From assembly GCF_900110105.1 (NCBI RefSeq), contig NZ_FOCL01000001.1, forward strand, positions 62,001 to 126,000: a stretch of 64,000 bases of DNA. Direction: 5' to 3'. Origin of the DNA: Mucilaginibacter gossypiicola (GTDB lineage: Bacteria; Bacteroidota; Bacteroidia; Sphingobacteriales; Sphingobacteriaceae). The stretch's first letter is position 1; each line of letters starts with the position of its first letter. The position numbers were made by a program, and so were the translations under genes. The notes under the pieces were generated by a model, which was given only the letters and a program-made list of their open reading frames with translations, had not been told where the DNA came from and did not search any database. This document shows positions 8,801-16,546 of this stretch, one piece after another.

Positions 8801-11466
8801 ACTATATGATCTTTATCAGTAACCAGCATTCCCGACAAGTCGCTGCCTTCGGGTGTTTTTATACCTACGTAGCCCTGATAAACGTTATAAGGCATGGTAA
8901 CCTGGTTTATACTGAAGTTGCCGCCCGGCTCAAATACCTTAACCAGGAAATTTGCACGAAGCTGCCCCGGGGCTTGTTTCTCTACGTTTACATTAGCATC
9001 AACATCGGCTGTGCCTGTTTCGCTTAGCTTACCATCAAAAACTGTTTGTACCTGGGTATTGAAGGCAAGCGTAGGATCATCAAAAACATAGTCTTTATAC
9101 TTTTTAAAGCTGGTATTTTGTGCTGATAAATAGGCGTCGACTTTGGCTTTTAAGTTTTGGGCCGCGCCACCAAATAGCCATTGAGCACTTAACTTACCAT
9201 TGGCGTTGTTGCCTTTAGTCAATTCTACAGCCCCGCCGAACGACAGGCTAAGCTTGAGCCTGTTAGGCATTATGGTTTCAACCTTTATCTTTTTCTCAAA
9301 CGTAGCGCCACCAACTTTCACCTTGGCTGTCCAATTGCCGGTAGGGGAAGAGGTTTCGGTTGCCGTATGGAAACTATAAAAGCCATCTAAACTTTTGGTT
9401 TGCGTAATTCGCCTGTATAGCTTGTCACTTGGGTCATACAATTCAAACTCTACGGGATGATCAGCCGGAAGAGTTTTTAATTTATCTTCGAGGATAAACG
9501 AGGTATAAATGGAGTCACCCGGCCGCCAAACACCTCGTTCGCCGTAAATAAATCCTTTGAGACCGTTTTGAACTTCCTCGCCGCCAACGTTAAACCTTGA
9601 TAGAGGTAAAGAGCTGCCATCATCCAACTTTAGATAACCGCGTTGCGTACCCTTTTTAGCTACCAATAAGTATGGTTTCTTCTTCAGATTGAATTTAGCC
9701 AAGCCGTCGCCATCGGTAGTGGTTTTGTAGATCACCTGTTTCTGATAGTCCAGCAGCTCAATATCTGCATTGTTCATGGGTTCGGCAGTCAGGATATCGG
9801 TAACAGCTATCAGCATATTGTTATCATTGCCCCGTTTGGCAATAAGGCCTATGTTTGATGAAATGATATTACGCGTAGCCCAACGCTGTTTGCTGTAGTA
9901 CGAATCTGTACAGGCATCGTCACGTTCCTGCCAGTTGTAGCCTTCGGGGTAGTAGTTATCGTAGCGTTTCCAAAAGTCGTCGTCTTCATCACTTACTTTT
10001 GATGTATTATCGCTGTAATCACCTCCATAATAGCCGCCGCCTTCTTCTTCGTCACCATTATCCTTTTGAACCTTGCCACTGTTGACCTTGCAGTTGAACA
10101 ACGAATATGACCTCCTGAAGCCGATAACCACCCGATAAATGGCGCCTGGCTCGGTGCGGATCATCTGGTCGAGGTCGAGCATAAAACGGTTCTTCTTGTG
10201 CAGGTTAAGGCCTTTGTCTGTATCCAGTCGAATAGTTTTTTGAACTATTGGTTTACCAACCTGCCTTAATTCGGCGCTTCCGTCAAAACCGTTGCTTTGA
10301 AAATATTGAGGTACGTTGTTTTCGTAGATTTTTATGATGGTAACATCTACTGCGTTCAGGTTAACTGCCTCAAAAGGCATCATGATCCGCCCCGAATCGG
10401 GGAGTATAACACCTTTGCCGGGGATGGTAACGGCGGGCAGGCGGTTCTCAAAAAATAGGTTAGCAGTGTAGCTTTTGGTGATCCTTTTTAACAGCGTGTT
10501 TTTTATGCCTTCATTCACGGTCACTGTATAATCACCCTGTAAACGGTCTGGGGCGTAAACTTTTACCAGGCTGCCATCAATGCTGTATGCAGGATCAGTA
10601 ATATTGTTGATGCTGATGAGCCCGTTAAGCTCTTGTCCAACTAAAATGTTATCCGAAAACTGTACTTCAACGTATTGGTCGTTATCCTGAACGGCGCGGA
10701 TATTCAAAACTTTGAAATCGCCAATTGCAGGTACTTCAAAATTTTGGCTGCCTTTTTTATCTACACCAATACTGCTGCCGTCCCAGTTGATAGTGAGCGG
10801 GCTGGCTTTGCCGGCTATACGTGTTAAACCGGTTATGGTAAAATGATGATTTTTGTGGGCTGCGTCATGCTCCCAGTTTATTTTAACCGGCGAATCATAA
10901 TTAGGTACGATAAGTTTATCGACTGCGGATGGATCTTCGGCATCGGCGGTTTGAATATCGCCTGTAAGCTTCATTTCGGTATTTGAAGTGCTGCTGGCTG
11001 TTTGCATGCCAATAAATGACACGGTAAAATCGGGTTGAATAACCTGGAAACTAAACTTAAAGTGCTCAAAATGGCCCGGCACTTCAATAAGCTTGCTTAA
11101 CTTAAAATCAGCTGTATAGTTTTTACCAGGATCAAGTTTTTCATCAGGCCTGAATTCGATGGTTCGTGCATCAGTCCAGATGGCTTTTCCTTTTATCGAT
11201 GGCGAAAAGTTGAAAAGATCTTCGGTTATTTCTTCATTTTGCTGATGTGTTACCTGAACATCGCTTGCCAGCCTGATACGGATAGGGCTCTGTTTGGAAA
11301 CAACACCGGTGGTGTATGATTCGATATACTTGCTGAAAGCTGGGTCGACAACTGTTTTTTTATGACCACTTGCTATCAGGTATACAATGAGTAAAACAAG
11401 CGCAATGGTAGTAATAACAGTGATTAAGGTTCGACGTTTGCGGAACTGACTGTATCCGTTTTCCAT
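5857..11466 (-). CDS. bacterial alpha-2-macroglobulin family protein
   Basis: An 1869-residue protein with an N-terminal membrane anchor (about residues 13-33, TLITVITTIALVLLIVYLIA) and a large periplasmic part. A series of macroglobulin-like beta domains is followed by a bait/anaphylatoxin-like region, then the thioester motif GCVEQ with Cys1420, then the alpha-helical toroid thioester domain (LNQLLDL.., YWPYGGEADEWGTNYAGHFMLAA begins a typical helix pair). Bacterial A2Ms trap proteases that reach the periplasm through covalent thioester attack. An Asp/Glu/Gly-rich insert with DDD and EEEGGGYYGGDY words lies near residues 465-500. The usual partner, pbpC (penicillin-binding protein 1C), is not adjacent; upstream are a hypothetical protein and topA on the same strand. 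The CxEQ motif is intact, so the protein should be thioester-competent. Confidence 0.9.
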   Translation of the reverse strand: MENGYSQFRKRRTLITVITTIALVLLIVYLIASGHKKTVVDPAFSKYIESYTTGVVSKQSPIRIRLASDVQVTHQQNEEITEDLFNFSPSIKGKAIWTDARTIEFRPDEKLDPGKNYTADFKLSKLIEVPGHFEHFKFSFQVIQPDFTVSFIGMQTASSTSNTEMKLTGDIQTADAEDPSAVDKLIVPNYDSPVKINWEHDAAHKNHHFTITGLTRIAGKASPLTINWDGSSIGVDKKGSQNFEVPAIGDFKVLNIRAVQDNDQYVEVQFSDNILVGQELNGLISINNITDPAYSIDGSLVKVYAPDRLQGDYTVTVNEGIKNTLLKRITKSYTANLFFENRLPAVTIPGKGVILPDSGRIMMPFEAVNLNAVDVTIIKIYENNVPQYFQSNGFDGSAELRQVGKPIVQKTIRLDTDKGLNLHKKNRFMLDLDQMIRTEPGAIYRVVIGFRRSYSLFNCKVNSGKVQKDNGDEEEGGGYYGGDYSDNTSKVSDEDDDFWKRYDNYYPEGYNWQERDDACTDSYYSKQRWATRNIISSNIGLIAKRGNDNNMLIAVTDILTAEPMNNADIELLDYQKQVIYKTTTDGDGLAKFNLKKKPYLLVAKKGTQRGYLKLDDGSSLPLSRFNVGGEEVQNGLKGFIYGERGVWRPGDSIYTSFILEDKLKTLPADHPVEFELYDPSDKLYRRITQTKSLDGFYSFHTATETSSPTGNWTAKVKVGGATFEKKIKVETIMPNRLKLSLSFGGAVELTKGNNANGKLSAQWLFGGAAQNLKAKVDAYLSAQNTSFKKYKDYVFDDPTLAFNTQVQTVFDGKLSETGTADVDANVNVEKQAPGQLRANFLVKVFEPGGNFSINQVTMPYNVYQGYVGIKTPEGSDLSGMLVTDKDHIVDIADVDVNGNPLLGSRDVQVELYKVQWRWWWDQTGNEMSNFTQDKYNKLIKTETVRLTGGAGKWQLHVNKADWGRYLIKVKDEQTGHSTGKIIYVDWPNWSERLQSTNPTEAAMLSFTSDKPSYKVGDEATLTIPTGEAGRALISFENGSKVLKTAWIDTKKGQTRYTFTVDETMAPNVFVNVTLLQKHSQTVNDLPIRMYGAIPLKVENPETILKPIISMPDKIRPETQSAITVSEASGKEMTYTIAIVDEGLLDITNYKTSDPHDTFYAHEALGVKTWDLFDYVIGAFGGGLERILSIGGDGNLGNNKNVSVNRFKPVVKFLGPFHLNAGEKQTQRFILPQYVGSVKAMIVAGHNGAYGIAEKAVAVKKPLMILATLPRVLGPSESIQLPVTVFAMENNIKSVSIQVQSNAFSNLGGNNQKTLTFDKPGDQMVTFDLNVKDFVGVGKVKIIAKSGSETAAYDVDLNVRNPNPPVTRIIQKELAPGEVWNADYQPVGINGTNKATLEVAYIPPLNLSKRLDYLIEYPHGCVEQTTSSAFPQLYLNQLLDLSPKQRAETDRNIKATINRLNGFQVQGGGLSYWPYGGEADEWGTNYAGHFMLAAQAKGFSMPIGFIDRWKKYQKEKALSWAPRKQPYYYEDDLTQAYRLYLLALARSPEMGAMNRLREFTLLSDAAAWRLAAAYKLAGQPEVGLRMTAKLSTTVKPYNSLYGTYGSDLRDEAMILETLTLLGEKQKASGLVHTVASRLSQDDWYSTQTTAYSLIALAQFYGQNKPAGKLEFNYVNGNAKATISTSSYLWQGALAGNGGKVYLKNNSNNKLYVRLIQKGQPSSGQDTQSIINPDVLQMRVGYFSLKGKPIDPSSLKQGTDFVAQVNIKNPGKRGRYDNLALTQIFPSGWEILNTRLLGDEAFKSSPSDYRDIRDDRVNTYFSLNEGQESTYYVMLNAAYTGKYYLSAVYCEAMYNNQISSLLKGQWVEVVK

Positions 11467-11532
11467 GAAATAGGTTTATTTATTATCAGGTAAATTATAA
11501 AATTTATGACAATAAATAATTTAAAGCGAAAA

Positions 11533-11937
11533 TTATTTTATCATAACTCCTGGCTTATTTAAAACCGGGATCTTGATAAAATTCATCTCCACAATACTTT
11601 CAGGAAGGAAAATAAATTTCTTGTCGAAAATGTCTTTGCCGATGTAATAGCTTAGCCAATATTCATTATTGAGGCCGAAAGTTTGCTCATCTATGGGCTC
11701 GATAAGCTTATACGCTTTACTGTCAACAAGGGGGATCATATGCCGCAGGGTAGATGTTTTTACCTGTTCACCATCCTTTTCACCATAACCTTTTGAAGTA
11801 ATGAGCACATTTTCAATAGGCTCATTTTTAAGGTTGATGAGATATACGTACCATACCTTACTTTCTACGCTTTCGCTCTCCAATGCTACAGCAATAGCAA
11901 TATCCTTTACATTATTTTCGGGCAGGTCTTTCTTCAT
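11533..11937 (-). CDS. conserved hypothetical protein, 134 residues
   Basis: A soluble 134-residue protein without a signal peptide, membrane segment or cysteine motif. It is acidic at the start (KKDLPENNVKDIAIAVALESE) and continues as an alternating hydrophobic pattern suggesting a beta-rich fold (VWYVYLINLKNEPIENVLITS, YWLSYYIGKDIFDKKFIFLPE). I do not recognise the family. It lies between topA and the alpha-2-macroglobulin gene on the same strand, with gaps of 99 and 66 bases, so cotranscription is possible. The first gap is occupied by an inverted repeat. Codon use and composition look like those of the neighbours, so it is probably a real lineage-specific gene. Confidence 0.7.
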   Translation of the reverse strand: MKKDLPENNVKDIAIAVALESESVESKVWYVYLINLKNEPIENVLITSKGYGEKDGEQVKTSTLRHMIPLVDSKAYKLIEPIDEQTFGLNNEYWLSYYIGKDIFDKKFIFLPESIVEMNFIKIPVLNKPGVMIK

Positions 11938-11952
11938 TCTTTTAGTTGATTG

Positions 11953-12026
11953 GGTTGATTGAGTTGATTAGGTGAGTGGTTCTGAGCACGCTTGTCTAAC
12001 CGTTCACCTAATCAACTCAATCAACC
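11953..12026. repeat. intergenic palindrome family A, copy 1
   Basis: The arms 11953-11975 and 12004-12026 are exact 23-base reverse complements (GGTTGATTGAGTTGATTAGG..) around a 28-base spacer. It lies just past the topA stop codon. The same words (GGTTGATTAAGT, GGTGAATGG) recur at 31720-31790, 40929-41032 and 49314-49360, so this is a dispersed repeat family. Confidence 0.88.
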
Positions 12027-12036
12027 ATTCACTTGA

Positions 12037-14430
12037 TTATTTTTTCTTCGCTGCCGCCTTTTTCTTGGCCGGTGCTTTTGTTGCAGCAGGCTTGGTTGCC
12101 GCGGCGGCTTTACCAAAGCGTCCTTTTTTAGCATCCTTCGGTGTCGCATCGGCAAGTGCCTTGCATTCCTCATAGGTAAGGGTCAAAGGATCTTTATCTT
12201 TAGGGATCTTAACGTTCAGCTTGCCAAATTCAATATATGGGCCCCAACGGCCGTTCAGTACTTTAACGTCCGGATCTTCGTCAAAAGATTTGATCAGCTT
12301 TTCAGCATCCTTTTTACGCTTTAGGTTAATGAGCTCAATCGCTTGTTCTTCAGTAACATCATGGGGGTCGATCTCTTTAGGTAACGACACAAAAGCACTG
12401 TTGTGGCTGATATAAGGCCCGAAGCGGCCGATAGCCACTTTCATTACCTTACCTTCATATTCACCTACAACTTTTGGCAACTTAAATAGTTCGAGCGCCT
12501 CTTCAAGACTGATGGTTTCGATGCTTTGACCGCTACGAAGGCTGGCATACAACGGTTTTTCTTCGTTCTCTTCTGTCGCACTTTCACCCACCTGAACAAA
12601 CGGGCCGAAACGACCTATTCTAACAGAAACTTTCTTTCCGCTTTCGGGGTGAATACCCAATTCCCGTTCGCCGGTTGCTTTGTCTGCTTTTTCAATAGTG
12701 TTTTCAACTTCCTTATGGAAGGGGTTATAAAAATCGTGAAGCATTGCAGTCCACTCTTTCATACCCTGTGCTATTTCGTCAAATTGCTTTTCAACGCTGG
12801 CTGTGAAGTTAAAATCAACAATGTCCTTGAAATATTGTACCAGGAAATCATTTACAACAGCACCGATATCAGTAGGGAACAGTTTTCCGCGTTCGGCACC
12901 GGTGTTTTCCGTTTTTTCTTCTTTTACGATGCTGCCTTCTTTCAGTGTTAATACCCTGAAATTACGTTGCTTGCCCTCGCGCTCTTCCTTAACAACATAA
13001 CCACGGTTTTGAATGGTTGAGATGGTTGGAGCATAGGTTGACGGGCGACCGATACCAAGCTCCTCCAGCTTTTTTACCAGACTTGCCTCTGTATAGCGGG
13101 CGGCAGGGCGGGAAAAACGTTCTGTAGCCGACATTTCCTGTAAAGCCAAACGCTGACCTTTGGTTAAAGGTGGCAGAATTGCATTTTCGCCGTCTTGCTG
13201 TGGTTCGTCCTCGTCATCTTTCGATTCAAGGTAAACTTTCAGGAAGCCATCAAACTTCATTACTTCGCCGTTAGCTGCCAGGTCTTCACTACGGGTGGAG
13301 ATTCCGATTTTTGCAGTAGTTTTTTCAAACTGGGCTTCGCTCATTTGCGAAGCGATGGCGCGTTTCCAGATCAGCTCGTATAAGCGCTTTTCTGCCGATT
13401 CGCCGTCGATAGAATGGTTATTGAAATATGTTGGCCTGATTGCTTCGTGCGCTTCCTGTGCACTGGCATTTTTGGTTTTATATCTTCTTTGCTGATGGTA
13501 TTTTTCGCCGTAGGCAGATACGATCTCGCTGGCAGCCGAATTTAAAGCCAGTTCAGAAAGGTTTACCGAATCGGTACGCATGTAGGTAATATAACCTGAT
13601 TCGTATAGTCTTTGCGCAACCTGCATAGTTCTTGCTACGGAATAGCCCAATTTGCGGCTTGCTTCCTGTTGCAGGGTTGATGTTGTGAACGGTGCGGCAG
13701 GTGAACGTTTTGTCGGCCTGGTATCTAATGATTTAACATCAAAATCTGCCGAAATACAATCCTGTAAAAACTTCTCAGCATCTTCCTGTTTAGGAAAACG
13801 CTCAGGGAGTTCGGCCTTGAAGGTTTCTTTGCCTTTGCCAAATATGGCTACAATTTTAAATGATGCTTCTGATTTAAATTTATTGATCTCACGTTCACGA
13901 TCAACAATAAGCCTTACTGCAACTGATTGTACGCGCCCCGCCGAAAGTGATGGTTTTACTTTTTTCCATAAAACAGGGGAGAGCTCAAAACCTACCAGTC
14001 TGTCCAAAACGCGGCGAGCCTGTTGTGCGTTGACCAGGTTATAGTCAATTTTACGGGGTGTATCTATCGCTTTTAAAATGGCGGGCTTTGTGATCTCGTG
14101 AAAAACAATACGCTTAGTGCTTACATCTTTCAGATCCAGTGTTTCAAACAAGTGCCAGGAAATGGCTTCACCTTCGCGGTCCTCGTCCGATGCGAGCCAA
14201 ACCATTTCGGCTTCCTTAGCTAACTTCTTTAATTCGCTAACTACCTGCTTTTTATCGGCAGGTACTTCGTATTTTTGTTTAAAGTTATTAGCTATATCAA
14301 TTGCATCTTCTGACTTAACCAGATCACGGATATGCCCATAGCTGGACTTTACTGTAAAGTCCTTTCCAAGGTAACCCTCAATGGTCTTGGCTTTCGCAGG
14401 TGATTCAACTATCAGTAAGTTTTTGGCCAT
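12037..14430 (-). CDS. topA: DNA topoisomerase I (type IA)
   Basis: A 797-residue protein. The N-terminal Toprim domain starts at once (AKNLLIVESPAKAKTIEGYL) and includes WLASDEDREGEAISWH. The CAP-like domain carries the active-site Tyr283 in YITYMRTDS. The gate region SAGRVQSVAVRLIVDRE follows the family pattern. Past about residue 600, several beta-rich C-terminal repeats (GRFGPFVQVG, GRFGPYISHN, GRWGPYIEFG) replace the zinc fingers of the E. coli enzyme. It ends in an Ala/Lys-rich tail of about 25 residues that probably binds DNA non-specifically. It relaxes negative supercoils. The gene is followed by palindrome family A. Confidence 0.97.
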   Translation of the reverse strand: MAKNLLIVESPAKAKTIEGYLGKDFTVKSSYGHIRDLVKSEDAIDIANNFKQKYEVPADKKQVVSELKKLAKEAEMVWLASDEDREGEAISWHLFETLDLKDVSTKRIVFHEITKPAILKAIDTPRKIDYNLVNAQQARRVLDRLVGFELSPVLWKKVKPSLSAGRVQSVAVRLIVDREREINKFKSEASFKIVAIFGKGKETFKAELPERFPKQEDAEKFLQDCISADFDVKSLDTRPTKRSPAAPFTTSTLQQEASRKLGYSVARTMQVAQRLYESGYITYMRTDSVNLSELALNSAASEIVSAYGEKYHQQRRYKTKNASAQEAHEAIRPTYFNNHSIDGESAEKRLYELIWKRAIASQMSEAQFEKTTAKIGISTRSEDLAANGEVMKFDGFLKVYLESKDDEDEPQQDGENAILPPLTKGQRLALQEMSATERFSRPAARYTEASLVKKLEELGIGRPSTYAPTISTIQNRGYVVKEEREGKQRNFRVLTLKEGSIVKEEKTENTGAERGKLFPTDIGAVVNDFLVQYFKDIVDFNFTASVEKQFDEIAQGMKEWTAMLHDFYNPFHKEVENTIEKADKATGERELGIHPESGKKVSVRIGRFGPFVQVGESATEENEEKPLYASLRSGQSIETISLEEALELFKLPKVVGEYEGKVMKVAIGRFGPYISHNSAFVSLPKEIDPHDVTEEQAIELINLKRKKDAEKLIKSFDEDPDVKVLNGRWGPYIEFGKLNVKIPKDKDPLTLTYEECKALADATPKDAKKGRFGKAAAATKPAATKAPAKKKAAAKKK

Positions 14431-14663
14431 TTAATCAGTTTTAGTTTTTGCAAATAAAACATAAAGTAAGCGAAACACCAATTAGTTTTTGGTAAAAGGT
14501 GTAAAAGTTGAAGGTAAATTACGTTTTAAGTTGAGATTTTTGCGCCAAAATGCCCGTGAAAATTATATTGTTGCAAAATATCTAAACTGATTTTAACAAA
14601 ATGATAACAAGCATATGCGGCAGCTTATGTTGTTAAGTTTAAAGATTGCAGGAAAAGGGTGCT

Positions 14664-15752
14664 TTACATCAGGAAACCACCACCAACCAAGTCATCTCCT
14701 TCATAAAATACAGCCGACTGGCCCGGTGCTATACCTGATACATTATGATGAAAGTCAACTTTCATATGTTCGCCCATTTGAAGAATAGTGCTTTGTGCTC
14801 CGGCATCTTTGTAACGTATTTTGGTAATGGCTTCAAGCGGCTCATTTATATTTTCATATTTAATGAGGTTGAGGTTTTTAACCCAGGCTTGTTTACGCTC
14901 AAGTTCATCGGCGGTACCTAAAACAACTGTATTGGTAGTAGGATCGATTTTGGTAACAAACATAGGATGGCCTAATGCCACGCCCAAGCCTTTACGCTGG
15001 CCAATGGTATAAAAAGGATAACCCTGGTGTTTGCCCACTACGGTGCCATTGGTAAGTACAAAATTACCCGGACCAATCCGCTCGTCAAGGTCTTCAACTT
15101 TATGGCGTAGAAATGAGCGATAATCGTTATCAGGTACAAAGCAAATCTCGTAGCTTTCGCTTTTACCGGCAAGCTCAATTTGCCCCATGTCAAGCGCCAT
15201 TTGCCTGATCTCGGGTTTTGAAAAACTACCCAACGGGAATTTGGTACGTGCAAGGTTTTTTTGAGATACCCCCCACAATACGTATGATTGATCTTTATTG
15301 GTGTCCTTACCTTTTGATATCACGTAACGGCCGTTATCCTGCAAACGGATATTGGCATAGTGACCGGTAGCTATAAATTCGCAATCGAGTTTATCGGCAC
15401 GTTTTAGTAATGCTTCCCATTTAATATGGGTGTTACACAAAACGCATGGGTTAGGAGTGCGGCCCGCCAGATATTCATCAACAAAGTTATCGATCACAAA
15501 ATCGCCAAACTCATTGCGGATATCCAATATATAATGAGGGAAGCCATAACCAACTGCAAGCGCACGCGCATCATTTATACTGTCCAAACTGCAGCAGCCA
15601 GTTTCTTTTGAACTGCCACCCGATGAGGCATAGTCCCAGGTTTTCATGGTTAAACCAATAACTTCATAGCCCTGCTCATGCAGCATCACTGCCGCTACCG
15701 AACTATCAACCCCGCCGCTCATTGCCACTAATATCCTGCCATGCTTACTCAT
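14664..15752 (-). CDS. mnmA: tRNA-specific 2-thiouridylase MnmA
   Basis: A 362-residue protein. The PP-loop ATP pyrophosphatase motif SGGVDSSVAAV lies at the start. The two catalytic cysteines are in NPCVLCN (first) and SYEICFVPD (second), and the C-terminal beta-barrel follows (GQRKGLGVALG). It transfers sulfur to U34 of tRNA-Lys, -Glu and -Gln, taking it from a cysteine-desulfurase relay. It is monocistronic here. A TAnnTTTG box ends only seven bases before the ATG, so its 5' leader is very short or absent. Confidence 0.96.
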   Translation of the reverse strand: MSKHGRILVAMSGGVDSSVAAVMLHEQGYEVIGLTMKTWDYASSGGSSKETGCCSLDSINDARALAVGYGFPHYILDIRNEFGDFVIDNFVDEYLAGRTPNPCVLCNTHIKWEALLKRADKLDCEFIATGHYANIRLQDNGRYVISKGKDTNKDQSYVLWGVSQKNLARTKFPLGSFSKPEIRQMALDMGQIELAGKSESYEICFVPDNDYRSFLRHKVEDLDERIGPGNFVLTNGTVVGKHQGYPFYTIGQRKGLGVALGHPMFVTKIDPTTNTVVLGTADELERKQAWVKNLNLIKYENINEPLEAITKIRYKDAGAQSTILQMGEHMKVDFHHNVSGIAPGQSAVFYEGDDLVGGGFLM

Positions 15753-15759
15753 AATGCTG

Positions 15760-15767
15760 CAAAGATA
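15760..15767 (-). promoter_or_regulatory. promoter -7 box of mnmA
   Basis: On the minus strand this reads TATCTTTG, a match to the Bacteroidota -7 consensus TAnnTTTG. Seven bases separate it from the mnmA ATG (15752-15750), so the transcript should start at or a few bases before the start codon. No clear -33 TTTG was seen at the usual distance. Confidence 0.6.
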
Positions 15768-16315
15768 CCTATTTGATTTTTATGTTAACATATGCTTGGT
15801 CAGTAAAGGGTAAAATGTGTTCACTTTGCCAAGTTTTACTATTAATCAATAGTTAATTTGTATTGTTAATCAAATTTTTGTGTTGGTTACATTAAGTAAT
15901 TGTCCCGATAAAATACAGCCTCTTTATTGAAAGGCATGATCGATAAAATCTCTGTTGTGGTATTATCTGCGCTGTTGTTTCATTAATGTGAGTTAAGTGT
16001 GCGAGCCGGTATAAGCTTAACATTATATTAATATATATTATAATTAAACACAGGGGGAGTAAGAAAGTGACGGACTTAGTGTAACAGGCAAATAAAAAGC
16101 TACGTAAAATTACATATCAGTAAAACCAGTTAAACCTTGCGTTTATAGTGTCAAAATCACTATAAATGTTACATGAAAAAGGGGTGTAAGTGATACACCA
16201 ATTTCAACATTAGGGCTTTTTTTTTGATAAAAGTTTAATTAATAAATGTAGAGCTGACTATTATAAAAACAAGCTACATTATTTATTAAAAATAATGTAA
16301 AAATGATACCAGCTA
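15768..16315. other. AT-rich intergenic region with small hairpins, no gene seen
   Basis: About 550 bases between mnmA and the microprotein promoter with no plausible frame. It contains a 9-base inverted repeat TTTATAGTG/CACTATAAA (16142-16150 and 16158-16166) and a 6-base hairpin GGTGTA/TACACC (16183-16188 and 16194-16199). It also holds two TGTAACA/TGTTACA heptamers at 16080-16086 and 16167-16173; a third lies at 16317-16323 on the -33 box of the next promoter. These could be operator sites or parts of an unrecognised small RNA. Confidence 0.5.
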
Positions 16316-16345
16316 TTGTAACAGACCTATTACATTATAAATTTG
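16316..16345 (+). promoter_or_regulatory. promoter of the 30-residue microprotein
   Basis: TTG at 16316-16318 and TAAATTTG at 16338-16345 are 19 bases apart, matching the Bacteroidota -33/-7 arrangement. The heptamer TGTAACA (16317-16323) overlaps the -33 element, so a repressor could act there. The start codon follows 22 bases after the -7 box. Confidence 0.65.
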
Positions 16346-16367
16346 CTATATCCTAATTAATAAAAGA

Positions 16368-16460
16368 ATGTTAACTCAATTGACTTTAGAACAAAAATTA
16401 CAGGGCGTGATTTTAGTGATTATTTGCTTTATTGCTGCAGCCAACTACTTAATAAAGTAA
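16368..16460 (+). CDS. predicted 30-residue single-span membrane microprotein
   Basis: ATG at 16368, TAA at 16458-16460. The product begins MLTQLTLEQKLQ, continues with a hydrophobic segment GVILVIICFIAAANYLI, and ends in Lys. This is a short polar N-terminus plus one membrane helix of about 17 residues. The upstream context is A-rich, as is normal for Bacteroidota starts. The frame sits in its own unit: a good promoter 22 bases upstream and a T-tailed terminator 26 bases downstream, with no other plus-strand gene nearby. It is too short for ordinary gene callers. I know no family for it. The alternative is a small RNA with a chance frame, but the clean Leu/Ile/Val/Ala helix argues for a peptide. 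Confidence 0.55.
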   Translation: MLTQLTLEQKLQGVILVIICFIAAANYLIK

Positions 16461-16486
16461 CGCTTAACAATACGAATAACACGTTT

Positions 16487-16520
16487 AAGGTGCTTACTAC
16501 AGGTTGTAAGCACCTTTTTT
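16487..16520 (+). terminator. intrinsic terminator of the microprotein unit
   Basis: Perfect 10-base arms AAGGTGCTTA (16487-16496) and TAAGCACCTT (16507-16516) with a 10-base loop, then T's to 16520. There is no T-tract on the minus side, so it works in the plus direction, and the microprotein is the only plus-strand gene it can serve. Confidence 0.85.
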
Positions 16521-16546
16521 ATTATATAAGATTTTTACCGGGACGA

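Noticed and set aside
12526..12951. 141-codon plus-strand frame
   Set aside because: It lies wholly antisense to topA, whose protein motifs are intact; Phe/Cys-rich shadow frame.
16025..16345. Possible riboswitch or second small RNA upstream of the microprotein
   Set aside because: Only two short hairpins were found, with no recognisable riboswitch core and no terminator inside the region.
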